Origin: a bacterium
GTDB taxonomy: Bacteria; Blakebacterota; Blakebacteria; Blakebacterales; Blakebacteraceae
Length of the DNA stretch: 15,140 nucleotides
Direction: 5' to 3'
Assembly (NCBI GenBank): GCA_025774615.1
Contig: JALGVQ010000046.1
Span: 1 to 15,140 of the forward strand
Position 1 is the stretch's first letter, and each line of letters begins with the position of its first letter. Positions 1-9,839 of the stretch are shown here, in pieces. Both the position numbers and the translations under genes were made by a program. The notes under the pieces were generated by a model. The model saw nothing but the letters and a program-made list of their open reading frames with translations, made no database searches and was not told where the DNA came from.

Positions 1-1
1 A

Positions 2-1021
2 CTATACGACCTTCGCGCGCAACAGGTCATGGAGGTGAACTATACCCACAGGAGTACCTTCTGCATCGGTGATCACCAGCTGGGTGATCTGGTGGTCCTC
101 CATGAGAACCACCGCGCTTGCCGCAAGCGCGTCCGGCTCGATGGTCTTCGGTCCCTCTGTCATCAGGTCGGCAGCGATCACCGCGCCAAGATCGAATCCC
201 TTCTCCAGCGACCGCCGGAGATCCCCGTCTGTGATGATGCCCTGCATACGCCCGTTCTCATCCACAACACAGGTGGTTCCCAGACGCTTACTCGTCATTT
301 CGAGAAGCACTGTATCAGCGCTGGCATTGAGCGTCACGATCGGGAGCTCTTCACCGGTGTGCATCAGGTCGGCGATGGTAAGGAGAGAACGTCCGATCGA
401 TCCATGTGGATGGAGCAGGCGGTAATCGCTCGGACCGAATCCTCTCAGTGAGAGGAGCGCCACAGCAAGAGCGTCTCCCAGTGCGAGGGTCGAGGTGGTA
501 CTGGTTGTCGGAACGAGGTCCATGTTACAGGCTTCTTCGGTGCTCCCGATATCAAGGATGTACGTTGCCTGACCGCCGAGGAAGGAATCGCGGTTCGACG
601 TCATGGCCACGATCGGGACGTTCATCGATTTCAGGATGGGCAGCAGGTTTTCCAGCTCTTCGGTGTTCCCGCTTTTCGAGATGGCGATGATCACATCCGA
701 TCGGCGTACCATCCCGATATCACCATGGAGCCCCTCGACAGGATGGAGGAAGGCGGCTGGTGTGCCGGTACTCGTCAGGGTCGCGGCGATCTTCCTGCCG
801 ATGATCCCTGACTTTCCCACTCCGGTTATTACGACCCGGCCGGGGCAGTCATGCAGGAGTCTCACGACCGTGGCGAACTCGGAACCGATCTTCTCTGAGA
901 GGTCGGCCACTCCCAGAGCTTCCAGTTCCACGACGTTGCGTCCCCACTGTACGATCTCATCGTCGCTGATTTCCCGGGGGCTTTTCTCCGGTTTCTGTGC
1001 AGTCGGTGATTCTTCGGTCAT
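2..1021 (-). CDS. kdsD: Arabinose-5-phosphate isomerase (KdsD/KpsF family)
   Basis: Interconverts D-ribulose-5-phosphate and D-arabinose-5-phosphate in the cytosol, the first step of Kdo synthesis. The 339-residue protein has an N-terminal SIS domain (about residues 45-190) followed by two CBS domains (about 216-273 and 285-338), the standard KdsD/KpsF/GutQ layout. Visible motifs are GVGKSG (Lys70), SKSGNTEE (115-122), the TEEACNMDLVPTTSTT stretch (161-176) and the catalytic-type His204 in HPHGSIGR. The position two residues after that His is His rather than the usual Gly. The first ~20 residues are a charged extension; the total is slightly longer than the ~328 usual in the family. The ATG overlaps the kdsC stop by four bases (ATGA) and has a near-perfect Shine-Dalgarno in the end of kdsC. 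The stop codon is almost at the window edge, so any next operon gene lies outside. Family assignment is firm; KdsD is favoured over GutQ by the Kdo neighbours. Confidence 0.95.
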   Translation of the reverse strand: MTEESPTAQKPEKSPREISDDEIVQWGRNVVELEALGVADLSEKIGSEFATVVRLLHDCPGRVVITGVGKSGIIGRKIAATLTSTGTPAAFLHPVEGLHGDIGMVRRSDVIIAISKSGNTEELENLLPILKSMNVPIVAMTSNRDSFLGGQATYILDIGSTEEACNMDLVPTTSTTSTLALGDALAVALLSLRGFGPSDYRLLHPHGSIGRSLLTIADLMHTGEELPIVTLNASADTVLLEMTSKRLGTTCVVDENGRMQGIITDGDLRRSLEKGFDLGAVIAADLMTEGPKTIEPDALAASAVVLMEDHQITQLVITDAEGTPVGIVHLHDLLRAKVV

Positions 1022-1524
1022 GGAGTGGGAACACCTCCTTTAGCGGCGATAATCATCTCGAGGAATTCACGCACCGCGCCATATCCGCCCTTTGCGACGG
1101 TGACAACATCGACGATCTCCTTCACTTCAGGACGGGCATTGGCTACCGCGCATGAAACACCAACCTGCTCCATTACCTGTATATCATTCAGATCGTCACC
1201 CACATAGGCCATCGACTTCGGATCTATCCCGCTCTCCCTGATGAGATCCTCGAATGCCGTTATCTTGATCTTCTGGCCAAGGTAGACCAGCTCGATCCTC
1301 AATTCGCGAGCGCGATGCATGACCACTTCACTGTTCCTGCCGGTGATGATCGCATAGGAGAGACCGGCCCGATACCCGCGGAATATGCCGTACCCGTCCT
1401 GCACATCGAACCTGAGCGCTTCTCTGCCTTCTGAATCGACAATGAGGGAGCCGTCGGTAAGCACACCATCCACATCGAAGATGACCAGTTCGATATCAGC
1501 CAGACGTTCCTGGATCTCCTTCAC
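1018..1524 (-). CDS. kdsC: 3-deoxy-D-manno-octulosonate-8-phosphate phosphatase (KdsC)
   Basis: Hydrolyses Kdo-8-phosphate to Kdo and phosphate in the cytosol; a C0-type HAD phosphatase, tetrameric in studied members. From the GTG at 1524 the protein is 168 residues. HAD motif I is FDVDGVLTDG (residues 16-25, nucleophile Asp17 and acid/base Asp19), motif II is TGR (61-63), a lysine lies in GQKIKITAF (83-91), and motif IV is GDDLND (109-114). The C-terminal KGGYGAVREFLE segment is typical of KdsC. I chose the GTG because it lies one base past the kdsA stop, has a Shine-Dalgarno 7 bases upstream, and places the HAD motif at the usual distance. An in-frame ATG at 1569 would overlap kdsA by 44 bases and add 15 residues unlike the family. 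The gene end overlaps kdsD by 4 bases. The function is secure because kdsA, kdsB and kdsD are adjacent. Confidence 0.93.
   Translation of the reverse strand: MKEIQERLADIELVIFDVDGVLTDGSLIVDSEGREALRFDVQDGYGIFRGYRAGLSYAIITGRNSEVVMHRARELRIELVYLGQKIKITAFEDLIRESGIDPKSMAYVGDDLNDIQVMEQVGVSCAVANARPEVKEIVDVVTVAKGGYGAVREFLEMIIAAKGGVPTP
1033..1040 (-). promoter_or_regulatory. Strong Shine-Dalgarno of kdsD inside kdsC
   Basis: On the minus strand this reads AAGGAGGT, fully complementary to the 16S rRNA 3' end, 11 bases before the kdsD ATG at 1021. It lies inside the last codons of kdsC and fixes the kdsD start, suggesting efficient independent initiation as well as coupling. Confidence 0.8.
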
Positions 1525-1525
1525 G

Positions 1526-2392
1526 CTACAGTTCCTCTCCGGGTGTCGGCAGAGCACGGGCTTCATCACCCGTGACCGTTCTGCGGGCGGCGTCTATCGC
1601 AAGCAACTGCACGAGTATCTCGCGCATCTGCGCAGGTGTGACCTGTGAATCAGCATCACAGAGGGCCGAGGAGGGATCTGGATGCACTTCACAGAAAACG
1701 CCGGCAACGCCCGCTCCGACAGCAGCCCGGGCCAGAGGTGCGGCGAACTTCCGCTCCCCTCCCGATCGTTCACCGGCCGCTCCCGGCAGCTGAGTGGAAT
1801 GTGCCATATCGAAGATGACCGGTGTGCCGAGTCGTCCCATCTCGGCCAGACCACGCATATCCACCACCAGGTCGTTATGACCGAAGGAGGTCCCCCGTTC
1901 GGTGACCATGACATCGGTATTGCCCTCACCGGTGATCTTCTTCACCAGCGCATGCATCGCTGCAGGGGCCACGAACTGGCCCTTCTTGATATTGACCGGT
2001 ATTCCGGTGCGGGCCACCGCTATCGCAAGCGGCGTCTGACGACAGAGAAAGGCGGGTATCTGTATCAGGTCGACGATTCCCGCTACCGCTTCCACATCAC
2101 CTGTCTCATGGACATCCGTGGTGACAGGAACACCGAACTCCTTCTTCACTTTCTCCAGGACCTCGAGCCCCTCATGGAGTCCCGGCCCCGAATATGAGGC
2201 GCCGCTGGACCGGTTTGCTTTCTGGTAGGAGCACTTGAAAATAAAGGGGACCGAGAGGGCCTCAGTCATCTCCCTGAGCGTCTCACAGGTCCGCATAGCC
2301 AGGTCCTGAGACTCAACGACATCAGGCCCGGCGATCAGGATCAGGGGCGAGGAGCCGCCTATTTCAAAACCACCCGCTTTGATAGTGGACAC
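1526..2392 (-). CDS. kdsA: 3-deoxy-8-phosphooctulonate synthase (Kdo-8-P synthase)
   Basis: Condenses phosphoenolpyruvate with arabinose-5-phosphate to give Kdo-8-phosphate; a cytosolic (beta/alpha)8 barrel of the DAHP/Kdo8P synthase family. The 288-residue protein shows KANRSS (58-63), SYSGPGL (67-72), TTDVHE (91-96), QIPAFLCRQT (111-120), NIKKGQF (134-140), TERGTSFG (164-171), HSTQLPG (198-204) and EVHPDP (235-240). It resembles the metal-dependent (Aquifex-like) type: His198, Glu235 and Asp246 match three of the four metal ligands. The fourth, normally Cys in AGPC (Asn in metal-independent enzymes), is Asp24 here (IAGPDVVES, codon GAT). The start is a GTG six bases after the pyrG stop, with GGAGG in the end of pyrG. 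The family call is firm; metal dependence is open. Confidence 0.96.
   Translation of the reverse strand: MSTIKAGGFEIGGSSPLILIAGPDVVESQDLAMRTCETLREMTEALSVPFIFKCSYQKANRSSGASYSGPGLHEGLEVLEKVKKEFGVPVTTDVHETGDVEAVAGIVDLIQIPAFLCRQTPLAIAVARTGIPVNIKKGQFVAPAAMHALVKKITGEGNTDVMVTERGTSFGHNDLVVDMRGLAEMGRLGTPVIFDMAHSTQLPGAAGERSGGERKFAAPLARAAVGAGVAGVFCEVHPDPSSALCDADSQVTPAQMREILVQLLAIDAARRTVTGDEARALPTPGEEL
1532..1540 (-). promoter_or_regulatory. Ribosome-binding site deciding the kdsC start
   Basis: Reads GGAGAGGAA on the minus strand, inside the last codons of kdsA, seven bases before the GTG at 1524. It supports the GTG over the upstream in-frame ATG at 1569 and implies translational coupling with kdsA. 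Confidence 0.65.
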
Positions 2393-2398
2393 GCTGCT

Positions 2399-4757
<2,359 letters not shown>

Positions 4758-4758
<1 letters not shown>

Positions 4759-6953
4759 CACAAGACCCTCAATTTCGCGTATCTTGCCATCAGGCGCCTC
4801 GTTCCCGCTTCCGTGAAGGCTACGATCAGCCTGGTGTTTTCTCCATGACCGGTGACTTCAAGGATACGGCCATTGCCGAGCGTGGGGTGTTCCACATCCT
4901 GACCCGGCTGGTACATGCCGTCGGCGCTCTGGTCCTCTCCCTCATAATCAGGCATGATGTCGGATGCCTCCGATCGGTCATGTCTCGCAACTGCCCCACG
5001 GGAACGCCCACTACCGACCGACCCGGTCACAAGACGCATCTGATCCACAGATTCAAGGATATCAGCTGGCAGCTCCCCGAGAAATCTGCTGGGGAGTCTG
5101 TCGAGCACGCTGCCCCAGCGACGTCTCCGCCTGGCCCGGGTCAGATACAGCTCCTCCATCGCTCGCGTCATCCCAACGTAGCACAACCGCCGTTCTTCCT
5201 CCAGGGCATCGGCGTCATCCGCCTCACGCAGAAGCGGACAGAATTCCTCCTCCATACCTGTGATGAAGACGATCGGGAACTCCAATCCCTTGGCCGAATG
5301 GAGGGTCATCAGGGTGACCGCCTCCCCTTCATCCTCCCACTCATCGATATCGGTCAGCAGGCTCACATCCTCCAGGAAGCCCGGCAGATCAGCCTCGTCG
5401 CCCCACCTTCGTGTGTATTCCTCCATCCCTGAAAGGAGTTCACCAAGGTTCTCAAGTTTTGTTTCTGCCTCGATCGTCCCTTCAGCCCTGAGTGTTTCAA
5501 AGTAATCGACGTCGTCAAGAAGATCCCGGGTCAGCGAAGCAACACCCGGTTCCCGGATCCGGCTGCGGAAGAGGGTGATGGTATCTGAGAACGCCTTGAG
5601 GGCTGCGCCCCCCCTGCCGACCTCTTCAGCCGCCTCGGCAAGCCCCTCGCCCGGTTCCCCCTCCCAGCGGGCAAGAGAGTCGAGAATCCGCTCGATCGTG
5701 ACCTTCCCGATCCCTCTACGTGGAGATGCAAGCGCCCTCACAAGGCTTACGGTATCGCGGGGATTCACCAGGTATCGAAGGTATGCGAGCGCGTCTTTGA
5801 TCTCGGCCCGTTCGTAGAATTTCAGGCCACCGACGATCGTATAGAGCAACCCCGCACTCCTGAGGGCGTATTCAAGCGCGCGTGACTGACCGTTGGTTCG
5901 ATAGAGGAGAACGGTGTCTCTGAGTTTCCTGCGTTCCTTGCGTCGCTTCGCCTGGATGATCCTGACGATCCCCCTGGCCTCCTCCTCATCGTTAAGGAAT
6001 ACCAGCTCGCGTACCGGATCCCCGTCACCCAGGTCGCTCCAGAGTTCCTTCTCGTGCCGACTGCTGTTGTTGGCGATGAGCCGGGAGGCTGAGGTCAGGA
6101 TGTTCTGGGTCGAGCGATAGTTCTGATCGAGGATCACGACTTTAGCGTTGGGATAATCGCGTTCAAAATCGAGGATGTTCCTTATATCGGCGCCACGCCA
6201 GCTGTAGATGCTCTGATCGGGGTCTCCCACCGCGCACAGTCCACGGTGATGGCCCGAAAGAAGTTTCACCAGATGGTATTGCGGTTTGTTCGTGTCCTGG
6301 TACTCATCGACGAGGATGTACCGGAATCGCTCCTGGTAGTGCTGCAGAACATCCGCATCGCCGGTGAGGAGCCGTACACTATTGACCAGGAGATCGTCAA
6401 AATCCATTGCGTTCCGCTCTCGCAGTGCCCGCTGGTAGGATTCGAACGCCCTCCGGACCCCATTATCCACATATGAGTCGCCGAACCAGTCAGCTTCGTT
6501 CTCCCCTGCCATCTCATTCTTGGCACGGCTGATGCGGGAGTGGACCATACCGGGTGAGAAGGTGGTCTCCGGCAACTCCAGCTCTTTGAGTACACGGCGT
6601 ATCAGGGTTCGTTGATCTGCAGCATCATAGATGGAATAGTCCTGATCGAAGCCGATCATGGCACCGTGACGACGCAGGAGTCGAGCACAGAAGGAATGGA
6701 ATGTGCCGGCTGTCACTCCCTCGCTCAGCGGTCCGACGAGATCCCGGACCCGTCCGACCATCTCACCAGCCGCCTTGTTGGTGAAGGTGACGGCGAGGAT
6801 ATGATAAGGGCTGTAGGAGAGCTTCTCGATCAACCAGGCAATTTTTGCGGTGAGGACTCTGGTTTTACCGCTGCCGGCACCGGCGACCACCAGGAGGGGA
6901 GTATCCCGATACTCTACGGCTTCGAGCTGTTTCGGATTGAGACTGATGCCCAT
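4758..6953 (-). CDS. uvrD: UvrD/PcrA-type superfamily 1 ATP-dependent 3'-5' DNA helicase
   Basis: Unwinds DNA in nucleotide-excision and mismatch repair and removes obstacles or RNA polymerase from DNA. The 731-residue protein has all SF1A motifs: Q-motif LNPKQLEAV (5-13), Walker A GAGSGKT (25-31), Ia TFTNKAAGEM, II VDEYQDTN, III GDPDQSIYSWRGAD, IV DQNYRST, V MTLHSAKGLEFP and VI RRLCYVGMTRA. The last ~50 residues (from PGQDVEHPTLGNGRI) match the Tudor-like C-terminal domain of PcrA/UvrD that contacts RNA polymerase. This separates it from Rep and RecB/AddA. The ATG at 6953 has a G-rich Shine-Dalgarno (AGGGGG, 5-base spacer). A strong intrinsic terminator ends only 12 bases upstream. The stop shares one base with the kdsB ATG, so it leads the Kdo gene string. 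The pcrA/uvrD name choice is a matter of convention. Confidence 0.94.
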
Positions 6954-6965
6954 CGACTCCCCCTG

Positions 6966-7008
6966 AAAACAGAAACCGGGCGGCGGCTCACTGGGGCCGC
7001 TCGCCCGG
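6966..7008 (-). terminator. Intrinsic terminator between the LysM gene and uvrD
   Basis: On the minus strand, arms CCGGGCG (7008-7002) and GCGGC (7000-6996) pair with GCCGC (6987-6983) and CGCCCGG (6982-6976), with one bulged base (7001) and an 8-base loop. That gives 12 G-C pairs. The stem is followed at once by TTTCTGTTTT (6975-6966). It lies 47 bases after the LysM stop and 12 bases before the uvrD ATG, leaving no room for a promoter between it and uvrD. Confidence 0.8.
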
Positions 7009-7054
7009 GTACGGAATGTGGGATATTCGTTTGCCGAGGGCTATGAAAAACGAC

Positions 7055-8263
7055 CTATCGCTCTCCGCCTTCCCCTTCCGATTCCACAAATACCGACCTC
7101 CCGATGAATTCAACTATCTCACCCGGTCCGATCCCGGAATCCTTCAATGAAAGGATCATGGCGGTAGCGGTCTTCTCCTGAACGGCGATCACCACTACCC
7201 GTGCAAGCTCCTGCTCGAAAAAGCGGAGCCGGCCCCGTTCGGTCTGTGGCCGCTTCAACACATAGAGATCGCCTACCTGAACGCCCTCTTCCCTTCCGCC
7301 ATCGATGAAGAGCATTTCATAGGGATGCATATTCCCGTCTGTATTCGCCCTGGCGACGACGAATCCCGTTCTGCCTCCCTGTACCGGGATGAATTCCTTC
7401 CATGGCCGGGTATCGACTTCCGGCGCGGGTATCACCCGATCCTTCTTGCCGACTTCATCGAAGACCGCAACCAGCACTCCCTGACTCGTACGGGCTTCTG
7501 TATCGACGATCTGGATGATTCCCTTGATGTGAATCTTCCTGTCCAGGCGGTGTCCCCATTCGGGATGACGCACCATCGGCCCCGCCTCGACAACCATATA
7601 GAGATCACCGGGCTGGGTCTCATCCTCACCCAGATTCAGGAAGGCCTGCGCGTAGAGCGACATGTTCATGTCGGCGCCCTCCCCGCCTACGATCTCTCCA
7701 TCAGGCCAGCTGGAAGGGTTCCCCAGGTGCCCTGCCGCCAGAATCGCGTTACGGGAAGCCAGGGGATAGTACCGCTTCTCCCTGGCAACGAATCCTGTCG
7801 AAATGACTTCAGGATCATCAGAGACGGGAGGGTCCTGCACCTCAACCGGCTGTTCGACCGGTGTCTCAACAGGATCGGGCAGGGGAACCTCTATCGCCTG
7901 TCTTGCCGCTTCGACGATGCCGGTGTCCCGATCGGGCCACACCTCCTCGAAGGAGAGCACAACCGGAGTTCCACCTCCTATCGGGAACCAGATCTTCTGA
8001 CCCGGATAGATCAGGTGAGGATCGGCGATCGTCCCGGCATTGGCCTGGTGTACCGTCGGCCACAGCCAGGAATCGCTCAGGTACCGCTGACTGAGATCCC
8101 ACAGGGTATCGCCCTCCTGGACGGTATGGATCGTTCCCCGGATCGTATCAGCGGACGCACTGACAGACTCTGTCTGAGCCAGGGCCTGTCCGGGAGCGAC
8201 AGCACATACGCAGATCACTGCGCTGAGTATCGCCCTTTTCAACTCGTTTCCCACTGTAATCAC
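7055..8263 (-). CDS. Secreted LysM-domain protein of unknown function
   Basis: An exported, probably periplasmic, peptidoglycan-binding protein of about 402 residues. The N-terminus is a classical signal peptide: Lys9-Arg10, a hydrophobic core AILSAVICVCAVAPG and an ALA-Q cleavage site near residue 29. One LysM domain follows (about 46-93: HTVQEGDTLWDLSQ, then NPxxIYPGQKI-like residues DPHLIYPGQKIWFP). Next comes a Pro/Glu/Val linker (about 124-150). The ~240-residue C-terminal part has no domain I recognise, but it seems to hold two related beta-rich units, each opening with GDLY (219-222 and 330-333). The start is ambiguous: GTG at 8263 uses GGAGG inside a palindrome, while GTG at 8254 has GAGGTG six bases upstream. 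The signal peptide works from either. The gene has its own candidate promoter and ends before a strong terminator, so it may be monocistronic. The function beyond cell-wall binding is unknown. Confidence 0.85.
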   Translation of the reverse strand: MITVGNELKRAILSAVICVCAVAPGQALAQTESVSASADTIRGTIHTVQEGDTLWDLSQRYLSDSWLWPTVHQANAGTIADPHLIYPGQKIWFPIGGGTPVVLSFEEVWPDRDTGIVEAARQAIEVPLPDPVETPVEQPVEVQDPPVSDDPEVISTGFVAREKRYYPLASRNAILAAGHLGNPSSWPDGEIVGGEGADMNMSLYAQAFLNLGEDETQPGDLYMVVEAGPMVRHPEWGHRLDRKIHIKGIIQIVDTEARTSQGVLVAVFDEVGKKDRVIPAPEVDTRPWKEFIPVQGGRTGFVVARANTDGNMHPYEMLFIDGGREEGVQVGDLYVLKRPQTERGRLRFFEQELARVVVIAVQEKTATAMILSLKDSGIGPGEIVEFIGRSVFVESEGEGGER

Positions 8264-8271
8264 CTCAAAAC

Positions 8272-8287
8272 GCCTCCCCGGGGAGGC
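8272..8287. repeat. 16-base perfect palindrome in the LysM gene leader
   Basis: GCCTCCCCGGGGAGGC equals its own reverse complement. In the transcript it can fold as a six-pair stem with a CCGG loop, which would occlude the GGAGG serving the GTG at 8263. As DNA it could be a dyad operator just downstream of the transcription start. The sequence is certain; the role is not. Confidence 0.6.
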
Positions 8288-8301
8288 AGATTGACGAACA
8301 T

Positions 8302-8327
8302 CTCTTCACCCGTACAGGGTTAAAGAG
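8302..8327 (-). other. Stem-loop in the LysM gene 5' untranslated region
   Basis: The minus strand reads CTCTTTAACCC, loop TGTAC, then GGGTGAAGAG. The arms form ten pairs, including one U-G, with a single bulged A. No T-run follows, so it does not look like a terminator for the phosphomannomutase gene upstream. A leader structure affecting RNA stability or translation is possible. Confidence 0.45.
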
Positions 8328-8363
8328 GTTCAATGAGGGACAGAGACATGGAGAATACCCTGT

Positions 8364-8372
8364 TTTATACCA
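8364..8372 (-). promoter_or_regulatory. Candidate extended -10 promoter for the LysM gene
   Basis: The minus strand reads TGGTATAAA: a TATAAA -10 hexamer (5 of 6 to consensus) preceded by the TGn extension. No good -35 box lies 16-18 bases upstream, as is usual for extended -10 promoters. It would start transcription near 8357, giving a leader of about 95 bases that contains the stem-loop and the palindrome. The rest of the 169-base gap (8264-8432) shows no gene or T-tract terminator. Confidence 0.45.
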
Positions 8373-8432
8373 TTACTGCAATGCGCCTCGAAATAATCCC
8401 GATCTTGTGTTTCAACATGGTCGATGGCATCA

Positions 8433-9824
8433 TCAGTGCTCGCCCCCGCCTTTTTCGAGTTCTTCGACCGCTACCGAGGGAAAATCCTGCAGAACCGCGA
8501 TGAACTCCGCGCGGACCTTTTCGAGAATCTGTTCACTCCGGCCTTCGAACCGCAGAACGATCACCGGCTGGGTGTTGCTGGCCCGGACCAGTCCCCATCC
8601 CCCATCAAATATGACCCGCGCGCCATCGATGTCGATAACTTCCACATCATCCCGCGCTTTGAACCGATCAGTGATCTCGGCAACGACATCGAACTTCTCG
8701 GAGTCAGCGCAGCCCACCCGTAACTCGGGCGTGGAGAAATATGCCGGAATAGTGTCGACGACCTCCGCCAGGGGCACATTCCAGCGACCGAGGATGTCGA
8801 GAAGTCTGGCACCGGCATAGAGCGCATCATCGAACCCGAACCACCCTTCCTCGAAGAACATATGTCCGCTCATCTCACCAGCAAGGGGTACCCCGGAGCG
8901 TTTCATCTCTGCCTTGATCAGGGAATGTCCTGTTTTCCACATGTGCGGGATCCCGCCATGTGCCTCGATATCCTCCACCAGACCCTGACTGCACTTCACA
9001 TCGAAGAGGATCTTCTGCTTACCCAGCCGCTCAAGCACGTCCCGGGCGAATATGGCGAGCAATTGATCGCCGAAGATCATCCTGCCGCGGTTGTCTATGA
9101 GCCCGATGCGATCGCCGTCACCATCGAATCCGATCCCGATATCCGCGCCTTTATCAAGAACCTTCTGCCGCAGGTCAGCCATGAATTCCGGAACGGTCGG
9201 ATCAGCCAGGTGATTAGGGAAGGCCCCGTCCGGTTCACAGTAGAGCGCCTCGAGTGTACATCCCAGTTCCCCGAAGAGCCGTTCGGCTGCGGGGCCGGCG
9301 ATACCATTACCCGCATCGATGACGACAGACGGAGGCGATTTCAGATCCACCCGATCGATGATCGCTTCGAGGTATTCATCCAGAAGAGGTGTGTGAACAA
9401 GAGTGCCCTCACCCGTTTCGAAATCCTCATTCTCGATCAGCATCCTCAGTCCCTGGATCTCCTCCCCATGTACTGAGCTCCCCCTCGCGGTCATCTTGAA
9501 ACCGTTGTATTCGCCCGGATTGTGCGATCCGGTCACCTGGATCCCTCCATCCGATCCGGTGTACTTCTCACCAAAATAAACCGTCGGCGTCGGAACCATT
9601 CCCAGATCGAGTACCTGCAGGCCGCAGGACATGAGCCCCTCCGCGACCTTCTGGTGGAGTCGCGGACCAGACAGCCTCGCGTCATATCCGAGTACTGCCT
9701 TCTCCCCCCCCATGCGGCGGAGAAGTGAGCCGTAGGCCCTGCCGATATTGAATGTCACTTCATCGGTCAGGTCGTCGGTCGCGATACCACGAATGTCATA
9801 CTCACGGAAAATGAGGGGATTCAT
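8433..9824 (-). CDS. manB: Phosphomannomutase/phosphoglucomutase
   Basis: Interconverts hexose 6-phosphates and 1-phosphates (Man or Glc), supplying GDP-mannose and UDP-glucose type precursors for envelope polysaccharide. The 463-residue protein belongs to the alpha-D-phosphohexomutase family. It starts with IFREYDIRG (5-13), has the phosphoserine loop TGSHNPGEYNGFK (Ser100), the Mg loop FDGDGDRIG (Asp234/236/238), the sugar-recognition loop GEMSGH (316-321) and the phosphate loop RASNTQPVIVLRFEG (414-428). GEMSGH and the overall length fit the PMM/PGM (AlgC-like) group better than GlmM. I chose the ATG at 9824 over the GTG at 9827 because AGGAG then has five-base spacing. It follows the phosphatase gene by 15 bases, so it is likely the last gene of the partner-switching operon. 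Tandem stops (TGATGA) end it. Substrate preference and symbol (manB or algC) are not certain. Confidence 0.92.
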   Translation of the reverse strand: MNPLIFREYDIRGIATDDLTDEVTFNIGRAYGSLLRRMGGEKAVLGYDARLSGPRLHQKVAEGLMSCGLQVLDLGMVPTPTVYFGEKYTGSDGGIQVTGSHNPGEYNGFKMTARGSSVHGEEIQGLRMLIENEDFETGEGTLVHTPLLDEYLEAIIDRVDLKSPPSVVIDAGNGIAGPAAERLFGELGCTLEALYCEPDGAFPNHLADPTVPEFMADLRQKVLDKGADIGIGFDGDGDRIGLIDNRGRMIFGDQLLAIFARDVLERLGKQKILFDVKCSQGLVEDIEAHGGIPHMWKTGHSLIKAEMKRSGVPLAGEMSGHMFFEEGWFGFDDALYAGARLLDILGRWNVPLAEVVDTIPAYFSTPELRVGCADSEKFDVVAEITDRFKARDDVEVIDIDGARVIFDGGWGLVRASNTQPVIVLRFEGRSEQILEKVRAEFIAVLQDFPSVAVEELEKGGGEH

Positions 9825-9839
9825 CACTGCTCCTGCAGG

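Noticed and set aside
1525-1569. Upstream in-frame ATG for kdsC at 1569
   Set aside because: It would overlap kdsA by 44 bases and add residues not typical of KdsC; the GTG at 1524 has a well-placed Shine-Dalgarno.
7325-8323. Long open frame on the plus strand opposite the LysM gene
   Set aside because: It mirrors a complete, domain-bearing minus-strand gene, has no recognisable domain and its composition looks like an antisense shadow in fairly GC-rich DNA.
8388-8432. Possible terminator just after the phosphomannomutase stop
   Set aside because: No stable hairpin followed by a T-run is visible; only short chance inverted repeats occur.
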